Source: Streptomyces stelliscabiei (GTDB lineage Bacteria > Actinomycetota > Actinomycetes > Streptomycetales > Streptomycetaceae). Taken from it: DNA of 64,000 nt. Within the stretch, counting starts at the first letter, position 1. Every line of letters starts with the position of its first letter. Shown here one piece after another: positions 59,380 to 64,000 of this stretch. The notes under the pieces are model-generated. The model was not told the origin of the DNA. It did no database searches and worked only from the letters and a program-made list of their open reading frames with translations. Where the stretch lies: positions 3,658,001 through 3,722,000 of the forward strand of contig NZ_JADBGF010000001.1 of assembly GCF_014873495.1 (NCBI RefSeq), in the 5' to 3' direction. The position numbers were made by a program, and so were the translations under genes.

Positions 59380-59663
59380 CGAGCCCGATCCGTTTCCTGC
59401 GTCAGGTCGTCGCCCCGAACGGCCGGCACCGTCTCCGGCCGGTGTTGCTGCCCGACGAGCCGATCCCGCCGCGCGCGGAGCCTGTCCCGCACGTGGTCCT
59501 CGACGAGGACGAGTTGCTGCGGCTCCTCGACGAGGACAAGGCTGAGGTGTTGGAGTGCGCGGACTGCCCGGTCTGTGACCGGCTCACCGCGCACGCCGTG
59601 AGCCCGGACAGCCGGCGCTGCTGGGTGTGCGGCACCGAGTCCCCCGCAGGGGGCGTCCGGTGA
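59376..59663 (+). CDS. Small zinc-ribbon protein
   Basis: A 95-residue protein. The C-terminus has ECADCPVCDRLTAHAV then RRCWVCGTES, a Cys-x2-Cys pair set for zinc, after an acidic Asp/Glu helix (LDEDELLRLLDEDKAEVLE). GTG overlap with the exonuclease gene. It may be a DNA- or protein-binding accessory. Confidence 0.7.
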   Translation: MTSPIRFLRQVVAPNGRHRLRPVLLPDEPIPPRAEPVPHVVLDEDELLRLLDEDKAEVLECADCPVCDRLTAHAVSPDSRRCWVCGTESPAGGVR

Positions 59664-59944
59664 GCCTCGACGCGAAGACGTTGGACGTGTTCATCAGCGT
59701 CCCCACAAACACCGCCGAGACCCGCCGCGCGGCCGCCCTGCACGTCGCCTCCAAGGCCGTCGACAAAGCAGACGCCACCCAACTGCTGGCCGCACTCGGG
59801 CTCCTGCCTCGCGCACATCCGGCGGTCCTCCGCGCGGACGAGCACGGCATGCGCGGCTGGCGGTTCGGCTGCCGCTGCACGGTGTGCCGGAAAGCGAAGT
59901 CGGACGACAACCGGCGGAGCGCGAAGAACGGGGGCGCGGCATGA
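59660..59944 (+). CDS. Small basic protein with C-terminal Cys motif
   Basis: A 94-residue protein ending in RFGCRCTVCRKAKSDDNRRS, the HGCRCxxC-type tail seen in many actinophage HNH-like and WhiB-neighbour proteins. GTG start at 59660 overlaps the previous gene. Function unknown. Confidence 0.66.
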   Translation: MSLDAKTLDVFISVPTNTAETRRAAALHVASKAVDKADATQLLAALGLLPRAHPAVLRADEHGMRGWRFGCRCTVCRKAKSDDNRRSAKNGGAA

Positions 59945-60189
59945 GGGACGCCCTTCTCTTCCTCGGCTGCTGGCTGGTCCTGGGCATCGTCGCCGCGGTC
60001 CTGTTCGGCCGTCACGCGCGCCGCCGCCCGTACCTCGCCGCCCGCTGGGACGACGGCGCAGGCGACTGGGCCGACGAGACGCCGACCGCCGGCAGCCCGG
60101 CCGACCTCGACGCGCTCGAACTCCTGTGGGACCTGCCCACGTACAGCGGCGGCGACCACACCACCACCAACCCGACGGGGGACCAGTGA
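59941..60189 (+). CDS. Small single-pass membrane protein
   Basis: An 82-residue protein: DALLFLGCWLVLGIVAAVLF is one membrane helix, followed by a basic stop (GRHARRRPY) and an acidic soluble tail. The N-terminus is predicted outside. Confidence 0.68.
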   Translation: MRDALLFLGCWLVLGIVAAVLFGRHARRRPYLAARWDDGAGDWADETPTAGSPADLDALELLWDLPTYSGGDHTTTNPTGDQ

Positions 60190-60512
60190 CCACGCCCACC
60201 ACCACCGAGCTGCTCGCCGACCTCGAACGCGCCCGCTCGATCGCGGTCGCCTTGGAGCAGCAGCTCGCGCTCGCCACCGTCCTGGAGATCCCGCGCCCGG
60301 GCACCGGCATCCCGCTGCAACTCCGCCGCAGCCACGGCCACACCGACCGCTGGGCCATCTGCGACCGCGAGGGCCGCCGCTGGCACCGCGAGCACGGCTG
60401 GGTCTACGAGTCGCAGGGCATCCGCGACGAGGCGCAGCGCGACGACACCCGGTACACGCTCGACGAGGCGCTTCCCCTGGCCCAGCAGCTCGCCAAGGAC
60501 GGTGCCGAATGA
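60186..60512 (+). CDS. Hypothetical phage protein
   Basis: A 108-residue protein with a helical N-terminus (LLADLERARSIAVALEQQLA), then a beta part (RWAICDREGRRWHREHGWVY) and a C-terminal helix. GTG start overlapping the previous gene. No family recognised. Confidence 0.64.
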   Translation: MTTPTTTELLADLERARSIAVALEQQLALATVLEIPRPGTGIPLQLRRSHGHTDRWAICDREGRRWHREHGWVYESQGIRDEAQRDDTRYTLDEALPLAQQLAKDGAE

Positions 60513-61024
60513 GCCTGCTCAACTGCGAGGCACCGGCCGCCACCACGGCGGCCGGGCCCCCGGCCTACACCATCACCCTGCCCGCCGGCCTGAAGCTCCT
60601 CAACTCCAACCAGCGCCTCCACCACAGGCCCAAGGGCGAACGCACCGCCGAACTCCGCGCCGCCGCCATGGAAGCCGTCAGCGACAACCCGACCCTCATG
60701 GCTGCTCTCGCCGCCGCGAAGCCCGGCCCGCTGTTCCAGCGCGCTCACATCCTCGGCATCCTCCACCCGGCCACCAACGGCCGCTGCGACCCCGCGAACT
60801 GGTACCCCAGCTTCAAGGCCGCGGTCGACGGGATCGTCGACGCGGGCCTCCTCGACGACGACGACCACACCCGCGTCGTCGGCCCGGACATGCGGCTCGG
60901 GACGAAGGTGAAGGGCGGCCAGCTCGTCCTCGTCGTACGCGGCCTGGGGCCGGGCGAGGACCTGCTGGACACGGTCGGGCTGGCTGGCTGCCAGTGGCCC
61001 GACCACGAGCAGGTGACCCGATGA
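60509..61024 (+). CDS. RusA-like Holliday-junction resolvase
   Basis: A 171-residue RusA-type endodeoxyribonuclease. The substrate-binding strand has LNSNQRLHHRPKGERTAELR. The catalytic acidic cluster is in RCDPANWYPSFKAAVDGIVD then AGLLDDDDHTRVVGP. RusA proteins cut Holliday junctions and resolve recombining phage genomes. It completes the module with YqaJ exonuclease and RecT. ATGA overlap on both sides. Confidence 0.84.
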   Translation: MSLLNCEAPAATTAAGPPAYTITLPAGLKLLNSNQRLHHRPKGERTAELRAAAMEAVSDNPTLMAALAAAKPGPLFQRAHILGILHPATNGRCDPANWYPSFKAAVDGIVDAGLLDDDDHTRVVGPDMRLGTKVKGGQLVLVVRGLGPGEDLLDTVGLAGCQWPDHEQVTR

Positions 61025-61680
61025 CTCTCGGATCCGTACACGGCCTCACCAGCCCCCGCCCCGCCGACTGGCGCGCCACCGCCCCCTGCAAGGACGACGC
61101 GGACGCCATGTTCCCCAGCAGCAAGGGCGCCGAGATCGAGCACGCCAAGTCGTTCTGCCGCCGCTGCCCCGCCATCGAACGCTGCCGGGACTGGGCTATC
61201 GACACCCGCGAAATCTATGGCGTCTGGGGCGGCCTCACCGAAGACGAACGCTGGGAAATCTTCCGCCAAACCCCCCAGCCCCACCGCGCCGCCCAGCCCC
61301 CCGGGCCCCGGGTCCCGCCGCCCGACTCCCTCGGTGAACTGTTCGCCCGGCACGCCAACCCGTCCACAGGCGGACACCTGATGTGGATCGGCGCGAAGAC
61401 ACCGATCTACCAGGGCCGGCAGTTCACGCCGGGGCAGGTCGCGTTCATCGCCGACCGCGGCCGCAACCCGCAGGGGCTGGTGCAGCGGACGTGCGAGGTC
61501 CGCGGGTGTGTGCAGCCGGCACATCTGGAGGACGACACCGAGCGGCAGCGCTGCGGCACGCGGCCGGGATACAACCGGCACCGCCGTAACGGTGAGGCGC
61601 CGTGCGCCGACTGCCGTCAGGCGAACGCGGACGCCGACAACCGGCTCCGTAGGACCGGCACCACGAAGGTCGCCGTCTGA
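61021..61680 (+). CDS. WhiB-like protein fused to an HNH-like zinc module
   Basis: A 219-residue protein. Residues 17-80 are a WhiB domain with four cluster cysteines (C23, C46, C49, C55 in APCKDD and FCRRCPAIERC) and the GVWGG turn at 67-71. After a Pro-rich linker (84-102), residues 117-170 form a GGHLMWIG ... CEVRGCVQPAHLED module (C158, C163, H168) like actinophage HNH-type zinc folds. A tail, CGTRPGYNRHRRNGEAPCAD followed by CRQANAD, adds more cysteines. WhiB proteins are normally 80-140 residues and bind the primary sigma factor, so this may direct RNA polymerase. ATG start, 4-base overlap. Confidence 0.85.
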   Translation: MTLGSVHGLTSPRPADWRATAPCKDDADAMFPSSKGAEIEHAKSFCRRCPAIERCRDWAIDTREIYGVWGGLTEDERWEIFRQTPQPHRAAQPPGPRVPPPDSLGELFARHANPSTGGHLMWIGAKTPIYQGRQFTPGQVAFIADRGRNPQGLVQRTCEVRGCVQPAHLEDDTERQRCGTRPGYNRHRRNGEAPCADCRQANADADNRLRRTGTTKVAV

Positions 61681-62120
61681 TGGCCGGCCCCCCGGGCGTG
61701 CCGCGCGCCGACATCGTCGCCCTCCTCCACGACGGCCACTCCGACCGGTACATCGGCCGCACCCTCCACACCAACCCGAAGCGGGCCGCCCGGATCCGTA
61801 CCGAACTCGGCCTCCCCAAATCGGTGCGCATCCAAGGCACCGCCATCGAACACAAGTGGAACAAGTGGACACACCCCGTCACCGGCGGTCACATCCGCTG
61901 GACCGGCGCCGTCCGTGGCATCACCCCCAACCTCGTCCACCGCAAGCGGAACTACTCCGCCCGCCGGGTCGGCTTCCAGCTTGAGCACGGCCGGCTGCCG
62001 GTCGGCCGTGTGCTGCCGGGCTGCGGCCAGTCGTGGTGTGTGGCGCCAGCGCATGCGACGGACGAGCCGATGCGTCGGGCAGACGCCATGTACCGGCGGA
62101 TCTTCGGGCGGGCGGCCTGA
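61680..62120 (+). CDS. HTH protein with the same HNH-like zinc module
   Basis: A 146-residue protein. Residues 8-45 look like a helix-turn-helix (RADIVALLHDGHSDRYIGRT then NPKRAARIRTELGLP). Residues 69-128 repeat the module of the preceding gene: GGHIRWTG ... VLPGCGQSWCVAPAHATDEP (C115, C120, H125). The two neighbours therefore pair different N-terminal DNA- or polymerase-binding domains with a shared zinc module. TGATG overlap with the previous gene. Confidence 0.75.
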   Translation: MAGPPGVPRADIVALLHDGHSDRYIGRTLHTNPKRAARIRTELGLPKSVRIQGTAIEHKWNKWTHPVTGGHIRWTGAVRGITPNLVHRKRNYSARRVGFQLEHGRLPVGRVLPGCGQSWCVAPAHATDEPMRRADAMYRRIFGRAA

Positions 62121-62311
62121 TGCCCGGCCCGTGGCGTGGCGGGATCGCTGTACGGCGGATGGACCGCGGCCAGGTAGCCGTCGCGGACTTCCTGTGCGCC
62201 GTGTGCATGCATCACCGCCGGGTCACGGGCCGGGCCATGGTCGTCGACTTCCTCAACTCCTCCCCGATCGAAGCGCACCGGACGGTGTGCACCCGAAAGG
62301 ACAACCCGTGA
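62120..62311 (+). CDS. Small zinc-ribbon-like protein
   Basis: A 63-residue protein: FLCAVCMHHRRVTGRAMVVD then HRTVCTRKDNP, with Cys-x2-Cys, His-His and a further His/Cys. TGATG overlap upstream and GTGA downstream. Unknown. Confidence 0.6.
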   Translation: MPGPWRGGIAVRRMDRGQVAVADFLCAVCMHHRRVTGRAMVVDFLNSSPIEAHRTVCTRKDNP

Positions 62312-62460
62312 ACCGCTTCCTCCTCGGCCTGCTCCTCGGAGCGAGTGCCGCCCTCATCACCTGGGTGATCTCGTCCAGCCACCTGTGGACCGCCGTGATC
62401 GGCCTCGTCGTCGCGGTCCTCGTCTGGTTCGGCGAGTTCCTCCTCGACGACCTCATCTGA
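62308..62460 (+). CDS. 50-residue membrane protein
   Basis: Almost entirely two membrane helices: FLLGLLLGASAALITWVIS and TAVIGLVVAVLVWFGEFLL. GTG start overlapping the previous stop. Unknown; last gene of the overlapped run. Confidence 0.62.
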   Translation: MNRFLLGLLLGASAALITWVISSSHLWTAVIGLVVAVLVWFGEFLLDDLI

Positions 62461-62477
62461 CCCGCCCCAACCACAGC

Positions 62478-62502
62478 GCCCGCCGGGGGCTATCCGGCGG
62501 GC
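62478..62502 (+). terminator. Hairpin ending the early operon
   Basis: GCCCGCCGG (62478-62486) and CCGGCGGGC (62494-62502), perfect 9-bp stem, 7-base loop. Confidence 0.6.
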
Positions 62503-62522
62503 ACCACCCCAAGGAGAACACC

Positions 62523-62972
62523 GTGACTGACCGCCCGTACACCGACGAAGACCTCCGCACCGAAGCCGCCCGCCAGCACGTCGCCCTCACCGAGGACCCC
62601 GACTTCATGGGCGTCGGCGAGCAGATGGAAGACGCTCCCGTCCCGTCGACCGAGGACGGCGACACGTCACTGACGTGGACGGAGCTCCTCGTCCCGCAGG
62701 GCGCGGGGGCCAGCTACGAAGCGTTCGGCGAGGCACAGCGGCAGATCCACGACCTGATCAACGGCGCGGCCGACGTGTCCGAGTGGGCGATCAACCTCGG
62801 CGCCGACGGGCTGGAGCCCAGCGACGAGCACCTGATCACCGTCAACGCCGACAACGGGGTCGAGCGGCCCATCGTCCGCATCCACTTCGCGTTCGAACCC
62901 GGCATGCCCGAGGAGATGCGGACCGCGTTCGTGCAGGGCATCGGCCAGGCCCTCGACGCCCACCTGAGCTAA
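62523..62972 (+). CDS. Hypothetical phage protein
   Basis: A 149-residue acidic protein with a disordered N-terminus and a folded C-terminal half (AFGEAQRQIHDLINGAADVS; VRIHFAFEPGMPEEMRTAFV). GTG start with AAGGAG 6 bases upstream. It stands between hairpins, so it forms its own unit. No family recognised. Confidence 0.65.
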   Translation: MTDRPYTDEDLRTEAARQHVALTEDPDFMGVGEQMEDAPVPSTEDGDTSLTWTELLVPQGAGASYEAFGEAQRQIHDLINGAADVSEWAINLGADGLEPSDEHLITVNADNGVERPIVRIHFAFEPGMPEEMRTAFVQGIGQALDAHLS

Positions 62973-62978
62973 CCGACC

Positions 62979-63050
62979 GGCGGCTGCACCTCCCCCCAGC
63001 AGCCGCCACCGGGCCCGCTCCTCACCTCCCCCAACGAGGGGCGGGCCCGG
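62979..63050 (+). terminator. Two tandem hairpins
   Basis: GGCGGCTG (62979-62986) with CAGCCGCC (63000-63007), then CCGGGCCCGC (63009-63018) with GCGGGCCCGG (63041-63050). A double terminator after the preceding gene. Confidence 0.6.
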
Positions 63051-63079
63051 ACCACCAGCCACCACGAGAGGAGCCCTCG

Positions 63080-63289
63080 ATGAGGGACTACAAGCCCGGC
63101 ACCCAACTCACCGGCGACGTCCGTACCGCAGCCCGCGACAAGGCCGCCGAACTGTACGGGCAAGGCTGCACGATCCGCTCCGTCGCCCAGCAACTCGGCC
63201 GCTCCTACGGCGGCACACGCGTCCTCCTCCTCGAAGCCGGCGTCACCCTCCGCGGGCGCGGCGGCGGCATCCGGAAGGCGGCCGTCTGA
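63080..63289 (+). CDS. Small helix-turn-helix protein
   Basis: A 69-residue protein: ARDKAAELYGQGCTIRSVAQ then LGRSYGGTRVLLLEAGVTLR and GRGGG. This is the compact HTH common in Streptomyces (CTIRSVAQQLGRSYG). ATG with GAGAGGAG upstream. It may be a late or middle regulator. Confidence 0.78.
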   Translation: MRDYKPGTQLTGDVRTAARDKAAELYGQGCTIRSVAQQLGRSYGGTRVLLLEAGVTLRGRGGGIRKAAV

Positions 63290-63615
63290 TGGGCCTCTAC
63301 CACTCCGTGAACCTCGCGTACGGCTTCGAGATCCCCGCGAAGACCGACGTCAACGAGATCGACCGCGCACTACAGGGCCAGCCCTACAACCCCGACAGCG
63401 TCGGCTACATCGTCGTCGGCGACTGCGACCACCTGCTCCTCGCCACCCGGTGCACGCGCGTCGACGAGAACGAGTTCGTCCGCCTCAGCATCGACACCCT
63501 CGCACCGCCCGCCGAGCAGGCCGCGTGGGACACCGCCCTCCACCAGGCGGCCGTCAGCGTCGGCTGCCCGGACCACCCGGCGCCCGCCTGGCTGGTCATC
63601 CACAACTACCGCTGA
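63289..63615 (+). CDS. Hypothetical phage protein
   Basis: A 108-residue alpha/beta protein (HSVNLAYGFEIPAKTDVNEI; SVGYIVVGDCDHLLLATRCT; PAPAWLVIHNY). Many actinophages encode small proteins with this GYGFxI-type start and a C-terminal VxHxY end; the function is unknown. TGATG overlap with the HTH gene. Confidence 0.66.
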   Translation: MGLYHSVNLAYGFEIPAKTDVNEIDRALQGQPYNPDSVGYIVVGDCDHLLLATRCTRVDENEFVRLSIDTLAPPAEQAAWDTALHQAAVSVGCPDHPAPAWLVIHNYR

Positions 63616-63625
63616 GCAACACGAA

Positions 63626-63650
63626 GGCCCCGCACGCACGGTGCGGGGCC
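63626..63650. terminator. Bidirectional terminator
   Basis: GGCCCCGCAC (63626-63635) and GTGCGGGGCC (63641-63650), a perfect 10-bp stem with a 5-base loop between converging genes. Confidence 0.75.
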
Positions 63651-63667
63651 AGGGAGGAGGAGGGGTG

Positions 63668-63910
63668 TCAGGACTCGGCGATGTTGCGGGCGGCGTTGGC
63701 GTCACGGGCGCGCTTCGGATCGGGCGCGATCTTCGCAACCCACTCACGGGTCATGCCGGACCAGCGGGCCATGTCGGACGGCCCGACGCCTTGAGCGCGC
63801 CAGGTCACGAACAGCTCGCGCAGCGCGGCGTCGTCCCGCTCGAAGGCGGCCTTCGACTTCTCGCGCTTACGGGTGGCTTCCCGGATCTGGGTCTCGGCAT
63901 CGCTGGTCAT
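63668..63910 (-). CDS. Small HTH-like protein
   Basis: An 80-residue protein: TQIREATRKREKSKAAFERD is a charged helix and LFVTWRAQGVGPSDMARWSG then MTREWVAKIAPDP is an HTH-like segment. The start at 63910 (MTSDAET) was preferred over one 27 bases upstream. Opposite to the early operon; 63911-64000 would hold its promoter. Confidence 0.7.
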   Translation of the reverse strand: MTSDAETQIREATRKREKSKAAFERDDAALRELFVTWRAQGVGPSDMARWSGMTREWVAKIAPDPKRARDANAARNIAES

Positions 63911-64000
63911 GACCCTCATGGTGGCACAGCTTGTCACGGTCGCGCTACGCGTCCGCGCTATGGGGTCGCGAAGCGCGGTCGCGAACGGTATTCTCGTCTC

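Larger units (their letters stand above)
50770..64000. mobile_element. Element 2: prophage-like element in comEC (right end outside window)
   Basis: Host comEC sequence ends at the SGANF codons (about 50760-50774) and foreign DNA begins, led by a serine integrase. Then come a repressor/Cro-like switch, and a long rightward run of overlapping small genes including YqaJ-type exonuclease, RecT, DnaQ-like exonuclease, RusA-like resolvase and a WhiB-fusion protein. This is the layout of the left arm of a temperate actinophage. Structural genes and the other att site would lie beyond 64000. The exact core cannot be set from one end. Confidence 0.85.

Overview
The window is chromosomal DNA of a Streptomyces or very close relative. 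It is very G+C-rich with strong third-position bias, has many GTG starts, ATGA/GTGA-coupled genes, a CIRCE-controlled hrcA-dnaJ pair, and the conserved block ybeY-phoH ... dnaJ-hrcA ... hemW ... lepA/rpsT-holA-NAT-comEC.

Host part, 1-39358: a secreted-protein start; a deaminase-like gene, a YjbR-like gene, a CBS transporter, ybeY and phoH in one leftward operon; an IclR regulator divergent from a two-gene D-glucarate pathway (gudD, kdgD); a PfkB kinase; an adenine/adenosine deaminase, rnz, a HIT protein and a tricorn-type protease; a lipoprotein, a VOC protein, rsmE, a nitronate monooxygenase, dnaJ and hrcA; an MBL protein, DUF3097, Uma2 and hemW; a three-gene signalling cluster (PP2C/ATPase protein divergent from a poly-HAMP hybrid kinase and a coiled-coil response regulator) laid out like the S. 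coelicolor OsaABC system; a long-chain acyl-CoA ligase; lepA, rpsT, holA, a small protein and arylamine N-acetyltransferase. Several spacers hold copies of one long palindromic intergenic repeat.

Accessory part, 39351-64000: comEC, which should lie directly upstream of the N-acetyltransferase gene, is cut into pieces by two serine-integrase elements. Element 1 (39351-49295, about 9.94 kb, both ends visible) separates the last 44 codons of comEC from the rest. Its ends share an 8-bp core and rebuild an attP with perfect 12-bp arms. It carries an integrase, an SF3-helicase/primase-like protein, an HNH nuclease, a DUF2637-like membrane protein, an XRE-TPR regulator, several small proteins and a hairpin in nearly every spacer, but no virion genes, so it resembles a phage satellite or minimal integrative element. 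Element 2 (from about 50770 past the window end) enters comEC at the SGANF motif. It carries its own integrase, a divergent repressor/Cro-like switch with matching operators, and a tightly overlapped early operon with YqaJ-exonuclease, RecT, DnaQ-like, RusA-like and WhiB-HNH-like genes, as expected for the early half of a temperate phage. The middle of comEC (49287-50774) lies between the two elements.
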